This document shows, piece by piece, positions 7,257 to 15,802 of a stretch of 37,048 bases of DNA. Under the pieces are notes generated by a model. The model did not search any database. It was not told where the DNA came from and saw nothing but the letters and a program-made list of their open reading frames with translations. This stretch comes from Muribaculaceae bacterium (GTDB lineage Bacteria; Bacteroidota; Bacteroidia; Bacteroidales; Muribaculaceae). Made by a program: the position numbers and the translations under genes. The stretch spans positions 1-37,048 of the forward strand of contig JAGCRW010000011.1 in assembly GCA_017964485.1 (NCBI GenBank), in the 5' to 3' direction. Position 1 is the first letter of the stretch; every line of letters starts with the position of its first letter.

Positions 7257-8738
7257 TTAGTAGTTTCTCGCAAAGATCACGCGGCATTTCGAGGGCTTGC
7301 CAGTTAGCATGTCAACTCCTTCCTCAGGCTCGGCATCCAGCGGAATGCAGCGAATTGTCGCCTTTGTCTCCTCCTTGATGCGGTCTTCGGTCTCGGGAGT
7401 GCCGTCCCAGTGAGCCAGGACAAAGCCGCCCTTCTCGATTTGCTGCTTAAAGTCTTCGTAGTTGTCAACCTTATAGGTCATTTCGTTACGGAAGTTTAGG
7501 GCTTTCTTGTAAATGTTGTCTTGAATCTCATCGAGAAGATTCTTGACGGCATTCTCGATGCCCTCAAGCGAAGCACTTGACTTCTCGAGCGTGTCACGGC
7601 GCATCACCTCGATTGTGCCGTTGGCAATGTCACGAGCGCCGAGCACCAGTCTAACTGGCACGCCCTTGAGCTCGTAGTCGGCAAACTTGAAGCCAGGTCG
7701 CTTGTTGTCGGCATTGTCATATTTTACCGAGATTCCCATAGCGCGCAGGTTTTCCACAATAGGATTAACCTTAGCGTTAATCTCATCAAGTTGGTCTTGG
7801 TTCTTGTAAATAGGAACTATCACTACTTGGATAGGAGCCAACTTAGGAGGCAGCACCAGACCGTTGTCGTCGCTGTGAGTCATGATGAGCGCTCCCATAA
7901 GGCGGGTTGAAACACCCCATGAAGTAGCCCAAACAAAGTCGAGCTTGTTCTCGTTATTGACAAATTTCACGTCAAATGCCTTTGCGAAGTTATGGCCTAG
8001 GAAGTGTGATGTTCCTGACTGCAAGGCCTTGCCGTCTTGCATCATTGCCTCAATGGTGTAGGTCTCAAGAGCGCCAGCAAAGCGCTCGTTGGCCGATTTC
8101 ACGCCCTTAACAACAGGCAGTGCCATATATTTCTCGGCAAAGTCGGCATATACGTTCAGCATCTTTATAGCCTCTTCTTGCGCTTCCTCCTTTGAGGCGT
8201 GAGCAGTATGACCCTCTTGCCACAGGAACTCAGCAGTGCGCAGGAACATACGTGTGCGCATCTCCCATCTAAATACGTTTGCCCACTGATTGATGAGCAA
8301 AGGCAGGTCGCGATAAGAACTTATCCAATTGCGATAGGTGTTCCAGATGATGGTCTCGCTGGTTGGTCTTATGATAAGTTCTTCTTCGAGACGTGCTTCG
8401 GGGTCAACCACTACCCCATTTCCTTCAGGATCGTTTTTGAGACGGTAGTGAGTCACCACTGCACACTCTTTAGCAAAACCTTCCACATGGTCGGCCTCAC
8501 GGCTTAGGAACGATTTGGGGATAAGAAGAGGAAAATATGCGTTCTGCACTCCAGTTGCCTTAAACATATCATCGAGCTGACGCTGCATCTTCTCCCAGAT
8601 GGCATATCCATAAGGTTTGATTACCATACACCCTCTCACAGCCGATTGCTCGGCGAGGTCGGCCTTAATCACCAAGTCGTTATACCATTGCGAATAGTTG
8701 ACGCTTCTCTTTGTTAAGTCTTTAATTTCAATAGCCAT
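7257..8738 (-). CDS. proS: Proline-tRNA ligase, archaeal/eukaryotic-type short form
   Basis: A 493-residue class II synthetase that charges tRNA-Pro. Conserved stretches include [22 protein letters not shown], the motif 2 region [19 protein letters not shown] followed by [12 protein letters not shown], the proline-pocket segment [15 protein letters not shown], and motif 3 in [12 protein letters not shown]. It lacks the large editing insertion of E. coli-type ProRS and ends in a C-terminal tyrosine (ARNY), as in the archaeal/eukaryotic-type enzymes, with an anticodon-binding domain from about 290. It is the last gene of the minus-strand run DUF4290-rimM-ompA-like-proS, 16 bases after the preceding stop. 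The start is the ATG at 8738 ([11 protein letters not shown]). Confidence 0.96.
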   Translation of the reverse strand: MAIEIKDLTKRSVNYSQWYNDLVIKADLAEQSAVRGCMVIKPYGYAIWEKMQRQLDDMFKATGVQNAYFPLLIPKSFLSREADHVEGFAKECAVVTHYRLKNDPEGNGVVVDPEARLEEELIIRPTSETIIWNTYRNWISSYRDLPLLINQWANVFRWEMRTRMFLRTAEFLWQEGHTAHASKEEAQEEAIKMLNVYADFAEKYMALPVVKGVKSANERFAGALETYTIEAMMQDGKALQSGTSHFLGHNFAKAFDVKFVNNENKLDFVWATSWGVSTRLMGALIMTHSDDNGLVLPPKLAPIQVVIVPIYKNQDQLDEINAKVNPIVENLRAMGISVKYDNADNKRPGFKFADYELKGVPVRLVLGARDIANGTIEVMRRDTLEKSSASLEGIENAVKNLLDEIQDNIYKKALNFRNEMTYKVDNYEDFKQQIEKGGFVLAHWDGTPETEDRIKEETKATIRCIPLDAEPEEGVDMLTGKPSKCRVIFARNY

Positions 8739-8754
8739 TTCTATAAATATGATT

Positions 8755-9375
8755 TTAATATCGTTTATTCAATTGGTTCTTTTTCGCATTCTCAAGCATT
8801 AAATAGTCAGGAATCAAGTACACAACAAGCCTGCGGTTCATACGACGGTTGTTCATTGAGTTGTTCTCAAGAATGGGGTTGCTATTACCGAAGGAGAAAG
8901 TCGAAATGTATTTCTGGCAGTTGGTGTAAATTGAGAACCATTCGGCAATGCTTTTTATGCGCTTATCGGTCAAGTCCTTGCAATATTGTGGCGAGCCTGT
9001 ATTGTCATGATACATCGCTAAAGCGGCATGATAGAAACCAGGCGTTCTCAGAAAATGCGCGATCTTATACAGAATATCATTGGCTTTACTGCTTACGTCA
9101 GTCGCGTTTGCCTCAAAGAACAGGTCGGCAGGGAAAGTGATTGCTATCACTTCACCATTTCTTACCATATTGACATTGTAATCTCTTACAAGATCGTTGA
9201 CCAGTCTAGACTGGTATTCCACGATGGCGTTGCGCACTTTGCTGTCTTTTATCGCTGGCGAATTGATGGCCTCATCAATATTACGATAATTAATGCTCTG
9301 TGCTGTTACCGAGAGGCAGCACACCGAGGCAATAATCAAAACAACTAATCTCATGTTACAAAACAACTTGTTCAT
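8755..9375 (-). CDS. OmpA-domain periplasmic/outer-membrane protein
   Basis: A 206-residue protein with a signal peptide ([19 protein letters not shown], cleavage probably after the AQ at about residue 26). The second half, about 75-195, matches the OmpA C-terminal peptidoglycan-binding fold: [20 protein letters not shown], a Tyr/His-rich strand with [20 protein letters not shown] in the NxxLSxxRAxxV position, and [13 protein letters not shown] at the end. No membrane beta-barrel is encoded; the part before the domain is a short helical segment. It probably tethers the envelope to peptidoglycan or acts as a small accessory protein. It lies 13 bases after rimM and 16 before proS in one operon, which suggests co-transcription rather than shared function. 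An alternative start is the internal ATG at 9354. Confidence 0.8.
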   Translation of the reverse strand: MNKLFCNMRLVVLIIASVCCLSVTAQSINYRNIDEAINSPAIKDSKVRNAIVEYQSRLVNDLVRDYNVNMVRNGEVIAITFPADLFFEANATDVSSKANDILYKIAHFLRTPGFYHAALAMYHDNTGSPQYCKDLTDKRIKSIAEWFSIYTNCQKYISTFSFGNSNPILENNSMNNRRMNRRLVVYLIPDYLMLENAKKNQLNKRY

Positions 9376-9388
9376 ATCACATTACGTT

Positions 9389-9910
9389 TTATAAATCTAA
9401 CAGATCGCCAGGGACCTCCATTTTAATTATTCTTTCTTTACTGTTGAAATCGACAATAAACTCTTCCACTGCGGGAATGAGAACCTGCTTTCCGTTGGTT
9501 GTCTCGATGACAAAGAGTACGTTAGCAGTAGAATCATCTATATCTACGATATTGCCTTTCAGCCCGTTTACCTCTGCGTTAAAGCCTATGAAGAAATCAA
9601 CTGGCACTTGGTCTTCATCTTCGAGCACTCCGTTGTACTCATCGCGTTTCACATAGATGTCTTTATTCACCAGCATCGCGGCATCCTGGTCATTGTTGAT
9701 GTCGTCAATAGTGAGCAGAAACACCTCTTGCGACTTGTTGCGGAATTCCTTAACAAAAAATGGCACAAAAATTCCATCGATGTCACACACAATGCAAGAA
9801 CAATTGTCAAGCACCACCCCGGGAGCATTTATCGTTGCCGATATCTCCCCATTGATGCCATGAGTCTTGTTAAATTTGCCAATGGCGATTATTTCATCGC
9901 GGGTAATCAT
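9389..9910 (-). CDS. rimM: Ribosome maturation factor RimM
   Basis: A 173-residue 30S-subunit assembly factor that binds ribosomal protein S19 and helps mature the 16S rRNA head region. The N-terminal domain starts with IAIGKFNKTHGINGEISA, the RimM signature. The C-terminal PRC-barrel includes DFFIGFNAEVNGLKGNIVDI and VLIPAVEEFIVDFNSKERII, ending in PGDLLDL. It lies 12 bases after the DUF4290 gene. In many Bacteroidales murA lies between those two genes (recalled gene order, not checked); here there is no room for it. Confidence 0.93.
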   Translation of the reverse strand: MITRDEIIAIGKFNKTHGINGEISATINAPGVVLDNCSCIVCDIDGIFVPFFVKEFRNKSQEVFLLTIDDINNDQDAAMLVNKDIYVKRDEYNGVLEDEDQVPVDFFIGFNAEVNGLKGNIVDIDDSTANVLFVIETTNGKQVLIPAVEEFIVDFNSKERIIKMEVPGDLLDL

Positions 9911-9922
9911 TGTGCTTTGTTT

Positions 9923-10516
9923 TTATTTCTTCTTTTTCTTCTTAGTCGCTTGTTGCTGTGCTGGAGCCACCTTGAATTGGTGCAGCTTATGAGTTGCAGG
10001 GTCTAGGATTATCTGCCCTTTGGAAAAATATTCCAAATCTTTGAAAATCTTAGCGTCTTCAACATCCTCGTTGCTTATTTGATAGATGAGCTTCTTCATG
10101 TGGTTTGCGATAAGCATCACCAATGCCTCCTTCTCATCGCCGTCGGGGTATTCGCAAGCACGCTGAATCATCTGGTCAACAATCTTGCCATAATGACGCA
10201 TTTTTATGCCTTCGTGCTTGTATTTAATGGGAACGGGCTTGGTGTTGAGATTCTCGGGTTTTACAACTTCGTATGGATAGTCTATGTCGAGTGTGAAGTT
10301 GCTCATTATCGCCAGGTGGTCCCATAGCTTGTGCTGATAATCGGTCTCCTGCTTGAGTTGCGGAAACAGGTTGCTCATGGTGTTGATGATAGAGCGTGCG
10401 CACTTGTTACGTTCCTCGCGGTCTTCGATAGTGCAGCAGTAGTCCACCATTTGCTGGATATTTCGGCCATACTCAGGCAGAGCCAGTTTCTTGAGTTGTG
10501 AGTTATAGGTAAGCAT
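9923..10516 (-). CDS. DUF4290 family protein
   Basis: A 197-residue cytoplasmic protein of the Bacteroidota-restricted DUF4290 family, with no known enzyme activity. Recognisable segments are MLTYNSQLKKLALPEYGRN at the start, a central LWDHLAIMSNFTLDIDYPYE, and YGKIVDQMIQRACEYPDGDEK. It is all-helical in appearance and has no signal peptide or membrane segment. It ends in a run of six lysines. It is first in the run with rimM, the OmpA-like gene and proS, and has a TAACTTTG box 25 bases before its ATG. The family call is from memory of the N-terminal motif; the role is unknown. Confidence 0.8.
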   Translation of the reverse strand: MLTYNSQLKKLALPEYGRNIQQMVDYCCTIEDREERNKCARSIINTMSNLFPQLKQETDYQHKLWDHLAIMSNFTLDIDYPYEVVKPENLNTKPVPIKYKHEGIKMRHYGKIVDQMIQRACEYPDGDEKEALVMLIANHMKKLIYQISNEDVEDAKIFKDLEYFSKGQIILDPATHKLHQFKVAPAQQQATKKKKKK

Positions 10517-10540
10517 ATAGTTTCAATCAAAAATAGGGTG

Positions 10541-10548
10541 CAAAGTTA
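10541..10548 (-). promoter_or_regulatory. Candidate -7 box for DUF4290-rimM-ompA-proS
   Basis: On the minus strand it reads TAACTTTG (consensus TAnnTTTG), leaving a leader of about 18 bases. No TTTG is seen at the -33 distance. Confidence 0.5.
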
Positions 10549-10573
10549 CAAATAATTGATGACATGTAAAGCC

Positions 10574-11266
10574 TTAAAGAACCTTTTTCTTCGGAATTGT
10601 GGCTTGAAAGTCCTTCAAATAGAGAGGAGTTGAATAGGCCACATCAATGAAATGCCCTTCTCTGAACGCTTTCTCGGCGAGAGCAAGCATATCTACTGCC
10701 ACGGGCTTGACATCGGGCATAAATTGCACATTTGAATGCTTGATAACGTCTTTTGCTTTTTGCGCTCCGTTACCAATCAGCACAAGGTGATGGTTGGTAA
10801 GCAGAGAGGCAAACGAACTCTCGTCGAGGATCATGGCTTGCGGTTCCATAACGGCCTCAAGAGCGCTGTTATACACAGCAGTATAAACCTCCATGCGACG
10901 TGCGTCAATCATGGGCACATAAAGGGTATCGTCATCGAAGAACTCCTTGAACATCGCTGTAACAGTGAGCAGCTGCAAAGTGTTGACTCCAATCAGCGGC
11001 AACTCAAGACCAAACGCCAAGCCCTTGGCCTGCGAAAGACCAATGCGCAAGCCTGTGTAGGAGCCAGGACCTATGCTCACGGCGATGGCGTTGAGCTTCA
11101 TCTCTTTGCGTTTAGCGGTATTGAGCATATCATTGATGAACTGGCTCAATAATGTGGCGTGGTTTAGGCCATCATAATTCTCGTGATGGTCAACTATCTG
11201 TCCATCACTGCTTAATGCCACTGAGCACACAGCGGTCGAAGTTTCTATATTGAGGATGTTGGCCAT
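10574..11266 (-). CDS. tsaB: tRNA N6-threonylcarbamoyladenosine biosynthesis protein TsaB
   Basis: A 230-residue member of the ASKHA family. Together with TsaD and TsaE it transfers threonylcarbamoyl to A37 of ANN-decoding tRNAs (t6A). The N-terminal half contains ILNIETSTAVCSVAL and the hallmark GPGSYTGLRIGLSQAKGLAF; the C-terminal half is shorter and divergent, ending in YLKDFQATIPKKK. It is the catalytically inactive scaffold paralog of TsaD; tsaD and tsaE are not in the window. It has its own -7 box (11287-11294), divergent from the secreted-protein gene at 11349, and lies 57 bases before DUF4290 on the same strand. Confidence 0.93.
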   Translation of the reverse strand: MANILNIETSTAVCSVALSSDGQIVDHHENYDGLNHATLLSQFINDMLNTAKRKEMKLNAIAVSIGPGSYTGLRIGLSQAKGLAFGLELPLIGVNTLQLLTVTAMFKEFFDDDTLYVPMIDARRMEVYTAVYNSALEAVMEPQAMILDESSFASLLTNHHLVLIGNGAQKAKDVIKHSNVQFMPDVKPVAVDMLALAEKAFREGHFIDVAYSTPLYLKDFQATIPKKKVL

Positions 11267-11286
11267 AATCTTTCAAAAATTTAGTG

Positions 11287-11294
11287 CAAAGTTA
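11287..11294 (-). promoter_or_regulatory. Candidate -7 box for tsaB
   Basis: The minus-strand octamer TAACTTTG matches TAnnTTTG and lies 21 bases before the tsaB ATG. No -33 TTTG is seen at the usual distance. Confidence 0.5.
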
Positions 11295-11317
11295 CATAAA
11301 AAATTGCAATCTTTATG

Positions 11318-11325
11318 TACCTTTG
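11318..11325 (+). promoter_or_regulatory. Candidate -7 box for the secreted protein at 11349
   Basis: TACCTTTG matches TAnnTTTG and lies 24 bases before the ATG at 11349. With the tsaB box it forms a compact divergent promoter pair whose -7 boxes are only 23 bases apart. Confidence 0.5.
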
Positions 11326-11348
11326 CAAAAATAATAAAAACACAAATC

Positions 11349-12443
11349 ATGGAAACAATCAAGAACAATTTACTGAGCTCATTTGTTTTGTTATTGATGA
11401 TAGCATTAGGGAGCAATGCCTACGCATTTACTCCAATTGAAAAGCATGTGATTATCAATGGCAAAGATTTTGTTTATCACACACATCACGACCCTAAAGT
11501 AACACCAATCTTTAAAGTAAATAAAGAAGATTTTGGCTTGTTCCTGAATGGCGTGGCTTGTGCCAGCCCACAAGAAATTGACTCTGTAAGGTTAATTGAG
11601 ATCACCAAATGGGCCGACACTCCGTCGTTCACTGTGGTTTGGATGTATGTTGACTACAATAATATCAATCGTCAAAGCGAGCACTACCTGGCAACCTATA
11701 AGAAGACCGGTGGCGTGATTGATGCTATACTTGCTGCCACATGGTTAGAAATTCGTAAAATAGCTGAGGGAAGATATCTTTTCCCAAAGGATGGCTATTA
11801 CTATGCTACTGAGATATCTGATTATTTAAATCCGGCTGTCACTCTCGATGAGAAATCGGCGACAGTGGGTCGAAAGTTTGTCACAAAGTACGGTACAGAG
11901 AAAGAGAATGTTACCAATATTGAAGAAGGAGAGATGGTCACAACTTATTCTATTGACAATAAGGGCAAAATATATTACGCTAAGACCGACAAGAGCTCCA
12001 AGCGCGGCAACAAGAATGTTCTCGACGAGGCCACTGGCAAGATGAAAATCACCGAGCACACCGATTTCGCGACATTGGGACTTGGCATGGCGCTTATCGA
12101 AACTTACACTAAGCCGTCGAGTTACACGCTGACTCCTGCCGAGTATCAGAAGATAGAAAAAGAACTCCAAGCACTTGAGGCGAACCAAGAAATCAAAGCA
12201 AGCGAAGAGGCCAATAAAGACCTGCAAGAATTAAAGGAGAAGATTGAGAAGTGGCAAAAAAATCTTATCTACCAAAACCCACAGAAATGGCTCAATTGGT
12301 ACTACAAGAACAAGACTGCCTCGCTCGACATGCTCAAGCGCAACATCGCAGCCGATGCCAATCTCGCCAAATTCATGAGTGCCGAGGTGGCAAAAATCAA
12401 GCTTAAAGCCCAGCGCTTGTGGTGGAAGAAACACATTAAATGA
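11349..12443 (+). CDS. Secreted protein of unknown family, paralog 1
   Basis: I do not recognise this 364-residue protein. It has a clear signal peptide (METIKNNLL, a hydrophobic stretch, cleavage probably after SNAYA at about residue 26), so it is exported. The mature part looks mainly like beta strands up to about residue 230. A charged helical segment of about 60 residues follows (QKIEKELQALEANQEIKASE), then a basic tail rich in tryptophan (KWQKNLIYQNPQKWLNWYYKN, then LWWKKHIK at the end). It is homologous to the protein at 34636-35667: both share a TYKxxGGxID segment, an SATVxRxF segment, a YxIDxxGxI segment and WQKxLxYxNxxxWLxW near the C terminus. The start is the ATG at 11349, downstream of a -7 box; the longer frame from 11250 would overlap tsaB. 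No catalytic motif is obvious. Confidence 0.85.
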   Translation: METIKNNLLSSFVLLLMIALGSNAYAFTPIEKHVIINGKDFVYHTHHDPKVTPIFKVNKEDFGLFLNGVACASPQEIDSVRLIEITKWADTPSFTVVWMYVDYNNINRQSEHYLATYKKTGGVIDAILAATWLEIRKIAEGRYLFPKDGYYYATEISDYLNPAVTLDEKSATVGRKFVTKYGTEKENVTNIEEGEMVTTYSIDNKGKIYYAKTDKSSKRGNKNVLDEATGKMKITEHTDFATLGLGMALIETYTKPSSYTLTPAEYQKIEKELQALEANQEIKASEEANKDLQELKEKIEKWQKNLIYQNPQKWLNWYYKNKTASLDMLKRNIAADANLAKFMSAEVAKIKLKAQRLWWKKHIK

Positions 12444-12468
12444 AATAACAATTAATGGGCAAAATAAA

Positions 12469-12502
12469 AGCGGTTGACATGCAATAACGCATATCAACCG
12501 CT
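12469..12502. terminator. Convergent terminator between the secreted-protein gene and glmM
   Basis: Arms 12469-12482 and 12489-12502 pair over 14 bases with one mismatch (core AGCGGTTGA/TCAACCGCT) around a 6-base loop. AACTTTTT follows on the plus strand, and a T-containing stretch follows on the minus strand, so it can serve both converging genes. Confidence 0.8.
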
Positions 12503-12521
12503 AACTTTTTCATAATTCATT

Positions 12522-13916
12522 TCACCCAATCAGCGACTCGACGATTTTCTTCACGTCTTCGCCAAGTTTTTGGGCTTTCTCCATTGTGTGGGCCTCGCTG
12601 TAGATGCGGATGATGGGCTCAGTATTGCTCTTGCGCAGGTGTGCCCAACCGTCCTCAAAGTCAATCTTCACGCCGTCGATAGTGGTGAGATTCTCGTTTT
12701 TGTAGTGCTCTTCCACTGCTTTGAGAATCTTGTCAACATCCATGTCGGGAGTGAGTTGCAGCTTGGTTTTGGCAATGCTGTACTGGGGATAAGTGGCCTT
12801 GAGTTCGCTCACCTTCTTTCCGCTCTTGGCGAGCAATGTAAGGAAGAGAGCCACGCCCACGAGGGCATCACGGCCATAGTGCAATTCGGGATAGATTACT
12901 CCGCCATTGCCCTCGCCACCAATCACAGCACCTGTGCGGCGCATCTCGGTGGTCACATTCACCTCGCCCACGGCAGCAGCAGTATAGGTGCAGCCATGAG
13001 CCTGAGTCACGTCACGCAATGCGCGCGACGACGACAGGTTAGAAACCGTTGAGCCTGGAGTGTGCGATAGCACATAGTCGGCAACTGCCACCAGGGTATA
13101 TTCCTCAACAAAGAACTCGCCGTTCTCCATCACAATTGCCAAGCGGTCAACATCGGGGTCTACAACAAAACCCACATCGGCCTTGCCCTGCTTCATAAGG
13201 TCCTGAATAGCTGTCAAATTCTCTGGAATTGGCTCTGGGGTATGCCCAAAGTTGCCAGTCGGGTCGCAGAACAGCCTGATAATATTCTCGCTCTTCACAC
13301 CCATTGACTCTAGTAATTTGGGAATTGCAACGCCACCTATCGAGTTAACGGCGTCAACTGCGACTTTGAAATTTGCGTCCTTTATTGCCTCAACGTCAAC
13401 AAGTTTCAAGGCCTTAACAGCATCGATATGGCGGCGCAAGTAGGTATAGTTCTTCTGCTCACGGCCCAGTTTGTCAACTGGAGCATAGTCAAACTCCTCG
13501 GCCTCAGCGATGCGCAACACTTCTTTGCCCTGTGCGTCAGTCAGAAACTCGCCATTCTCGTTGAGCAGCTTCAGCGCATTCCACTGCTTTGGATTGTGCG
13601 ATGCAGTTATAATAATTCCGCCGCAAGCCTTCTCCCATACTACAGCAAGCTCGGTGGTTGGAGTCGTTGCAAGGCCAATATTCACCACGTCAAATCCCAT
13701 TCCAGTGAGGGTACCCACAACAATATTGAGCACCATGCGTCCCGAGAGACGCGCGTCACGTCCAACAACAATGACATTTGACTCACTTGACGAGTTGCGA
13801 CGAATAAACGTAGCATAAGCCGTCGTAAACTTCACAATATCTAATGGCGACAAGCCATCACCAGCAGGGCCTCCGATAGTACCTCGAATGCCTGATATTG
13901 ATTTAATTAATGACAT
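12522..13916 (-). CDS. glmM: Phosphoglucosamine mutase
   Basis: A 464-residue alpha-D-phosphohexomutase that interconverts glucosamine-6-P and glucosamine-1-P for UDP-GlcNAc, peptidoglycan and LPS synthesis. The phosphoserine loop is TASHNP (S106), the metal loop is DPDVDR (253-258), the sugar-binding loop is GEGNGG (334-339), and the phosphate-binding RKSNTEP lies near the C terminus. The opening SGIRGTIGG is typical. A related phosphomannomutase activity cannot be excluded from sequence alone, but length and context favour GlmM. It is the last gene of the nrnA-DUF4827-glmM run, 21 bases after the lipoprotein gene. Confidence 0.92.
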   Translation of the reverse strand: MSLIKSISGIRGTIGGPAGDGLSPLDIVKFTTAYATFIRRNSSSESNVIVVGRDARLSGRMVLNIVVGTLTGMGFDVVNIGLATTPTTELAVVWEKACGGIIITASHNPKQWNALKLLNENGEFLTDAQGKEVLRIAEAEEFDYAPVDKLGREQKNYTYLRRHIDAVKALKLVDVEAIKDANFKVAVDAVNSIGGVAIPKLLESMGVKSENIIRLFCDPTGNFGHTPEPIPENLTAIQDLMKQGKADVGFVVDPDVDRLAIVMENGEFFVEEYTLVAVADYVLSHTPGSTVSNLSSSRALRDVTQAHGCTYTAAAVGEVNVTTEMRRTGAVIGGEGNGGVIYPELHYGRDALVGVALFLTLLAKSGKKVSELKATYPQYSIAKTKLQLTPDMDVDKILKAVEEHYKNENLTTIDGVKIDFEDGWAHLRKSNTEPIIRIYSEAHTMEKAQKLGEDVKKIVESLIG

Positions 13917-13937
13917 AATTGCAATATATTTAGAGAA

Positions 13938-14519
13938 TTAAATTTGATTACGGAAATAGCGCACATGATACAAGAATGGCCTAACATTCGAGATTTCGCT
14001 TGCCCAGCCATATTGCGACTTGATGATAAGATTCACCTCACTCTCAACGCCTAAGAAGTTCAAAGGCATCTGTATGCCATAACCCCACTGCGCCGAAGTG
14101 GTGAGTGTGTAGTTTCCATATTGGAAAGAAGTGGGTGCGAGATTCATGTCATTCTCATTGCCCTCACCTATCATTTCACCATAGGTGTACCAATAATATA
14201 AATCATAACGCATATAACGGAAGTAGATTCTCTCTGAGTCCTTTGCCTTGTCGGTCTTGCGGTCGCCAGCTTTGAGCACTTGCATGTATACATTGCCCTC
14301 GGGATCTATTCTATAATATGGTGCGTCCTTACCCACCTCAAACACCGTGTCACTTGGTATCTCATTAACCACACGGCAGTTTGCCAGGTAAGCGTTAGTG
14401 GCATGGCGTTCTTTCTCGAGCAATTCGGCATAGCTCTCGCTGTCGCTGCACGAAGTCATGCAGAAAATTGTTGCCAATGCGAGCAGGAAGAATAACTTTT
14501 TAGTATTTCTCATTTTCAA
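13938..14519 (-). CDS. DUF4827 family lipoprotein
   Basis: A 193-residue exported lipoprotein. It has a basic N terminus, a hydrophobic stretch and a lipobox ending FCMTSC-SDS at about residues 19-24, so it would be lipidated at that cysteine and anchored in the envelope. The mature part starts with YAELLEKERHATNAYLANCRVV, a pattern I associate with DUF4827, a Bacteroidales-specific family that tends to lie beside glmM. The remainder resembles a PPIase-like (FKBP-type) beta-rich fold in its VYMQVLKAGD and VNLIIKSQYGW segments, but no catalytic claim is justified. It lies 6 bases after nrnA and 21 bases before glmM. Confidence 0.78.
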   Translation of the reverse strand: MKMRNTKKLFFLLALATIFCMTSCSDSESYAELLEKERHATNAYLANCRVVNEIPSDTVFEVGKDAPYYRIDPEGNVYMQVLKAGDRKTDKAKDSERIYFRYMRYDLYYWYTYGEMIGEGNENDMNLAPTSFQYGNYTLTTSAQWGYGIQMPLNFLGVESEVNLIIKSQYGWASEISNVRPFLYHVRYFRNQI

Positions 14520-14525
14520 AATATA

Positions 14526-15545
14526 TTAATTATCGGTTTTTACTTTCTCTACTATCTTTTTAAATATCTCAACAGCCTCGGCCATTGTGCCATAGAACTC
14601 CCCTGCCGCGGCGTTTTTGTGACCACCACCACCAAAATAGGTAGCACACAGGGTATCAACTGCAAAGTCGCCCTCGCTGCGCATCGACACCTTTATGCAG
14701 TCCGGGTCCTCACGCATGAAGGTCGACCAATACACACCTTTCACCGAAAGGGGGCGGTTCACAAGTCGCTCGGTGTCACCTGTCTTGTAGTTAAAGGTCT
14801 CAAGGTCGTTTTTGTCAAGGGTTATCAGCGCAATGCTGTCGTTGATGATGGTCATCTTATTGAGCAAGGCATAACTATGCAACTTCAGGCTATTTAGTGG
14901 CACTGTGTCCATTGCTTGTTTGTAGAGATAAGGCTTGTCTATGCCATACTCCATGAGCCGAGCCATTATCTCATACACCTCTGGGTAAGACGAACTCCAA
15001 GCCAGGTTGCCTGTATCGGTCATCATTCCCACAAACAGCAACGATGCCACTTGCTTGTCAACATATTGTAGCCAGTCACCCTCTCTTAAGATGCGATATA
15101 CCACCTCGCATGTTGATGACAACTGTGGAAACGAGAACACTAAGTCAAATGCTGGTGTCGGATTCAGGTGATGGTCAATGAGCACTTTGGGAAGCTTGCT
15201 CTCTTTTAGCAGAGGGCTCATCTTGTCAACACGGTCGATATCATTATAGTCAAGGCACAAAATCAACTGTGTGTTCCTGATGATATTGCCGGCACGCTTC
15301 TCGTTGAAGGTGAAGGTGACAACGTCAAAAGCATCGAGCATAAACTCCAGCGACTGCGGCAACTGGTCAGGAATGATTACAGTGGCATTCTTGCCCATGT
15401 TCCTCAAGGCAAGACACAACCCCAGACTCGACCCAATGGCATCGCCGTCGGGCTTCTTGTGGCAGGTGATGACGATGCGGTTAACATCAGTCACCATCTT
15501 CTTGAACTGCTCAAGATCTTTGGGGTTAATAATATTATTTATCAT
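14526..15545 (-). CDS. nrnA: DHH-family oligoribonuclease/pAp phosphatase (NrnA-like)
   Basis: A 339-residue DHH/DHHA1 phosphoesterase. NrnA enzymes degrade nanoRNAs and dephosphorylate 3'-phosphoadenosine 5'-phosphate. The DHH domain shows TCHKKPDGDAIGSSLGL near residue 28, the LCLDYND metal ligand segment, and DHHLN at about 123-127. The DHHA1 domain ends with FGGGGHKNAAAG. All metal-ligand motifs are intact and the length is normal. It is the first gene of the nrnA-DUF4827-glmM run, with a -7 box 33 bases before the ATG. Closely related DHH proteins acting on cyclic dinucleotide products are the main alternative. Confidence 0.88.
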   Translation of the reverse strand: MINNIINPKDLEQFKKMVTDVNRIVITCHKKPDGDAIGSSLGLCLALRNMGKNATVIIPDQLPQSLEFMLDAFDVVTFTFNEKRAGNIIRNTQLILCLDYNDIDRVDKMSPLLKESKLPKVLIDHHLNPTPAFDLVFSFPQLSSTCEVVYRILREGDWLQYVDKQVASLLFVGMMTDTGNLAWSSSYPEVYEIMARLMEYGIDKPYLYKQAMDTVPLNSLKLHSYALLNKMTIINDSIALITLDKNDLETFNYKTGDTERLVNRPLSVKGVYWSTFMREDPDCIKVSMRSEGDFAVDTLCATYFGGGGHKNAAAGEFYGTMAEAVEIFKKIVEKVKTDN

Positions 15546-15577
15546 GCCTTGATTTCAATTTTTGGCTTTCAAAGGCA

Positions 15578-15585
15578 CAAAGGTA
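15578..15585 (-). promoter_or_regulatory. Candidate -7 box for the nrnA operon
   Basis: The minus-strand octamer TACCTTTG matches TAnnTTTG. The nearest CAA (TTG on the minus strand) is only 15 bases further, so no standard -33 box is seen. Confidence 0.45.
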
Positions 15586-15725
15586 GGAATAAATTTAATA
15601 CAATAGCATTATGTTAGGTTTTTTTTAGAGTTATGATGTGCTCAAAATAATGCATAATAAGTTTTTTAAATTATTAAACAAAAAAATTCACATCAACTTG
15701 TGTGGAAAAATACTATATCCTGCGA

Positions 15726-15760
15726 AAAACTGAAAACAAATAACTGAAAACTGAAAACTA
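15726..15760. repeat. Five tandem 7-base units (AAAACTG type) before dsbD
   Basis: Units are AAAACTG, AAAACAA, ATAACTG, AAAACTG and AAAACTA in direct tandem. They end 5 bases before the dsbD -7 box and cover the expected -33 region. They match the array before pheS (4071-4098) in unit length, sequence type and orientation relative to the gene. Confidence 0.7.
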
Positions 15761-15765
15761 TTTAC

Positions 15766-15773
15766 TATCTTTG
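15766..15773 (+). promoter_or_regulatory. Candidate -7 box for dsbD-mazG-topB
   Basis: TATCTTTG matches TAnnTTTG and lies 29 bases before the dsbD ATG. The -33 zone is occupied by tandem heptamers rather than TTTG. Confidence 0.55.
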
Positions 15774-15802
15774 CCGTTTGAAATCTAAAATCAATCTTTG
15801 AA

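Noticed and set aside
11250-11348. Upstream extension of the secreted protein
   Set aside because: It would overlap the tsaB start and both -7 boxes, and would bury the signal peptide 33 residues inside the protein.
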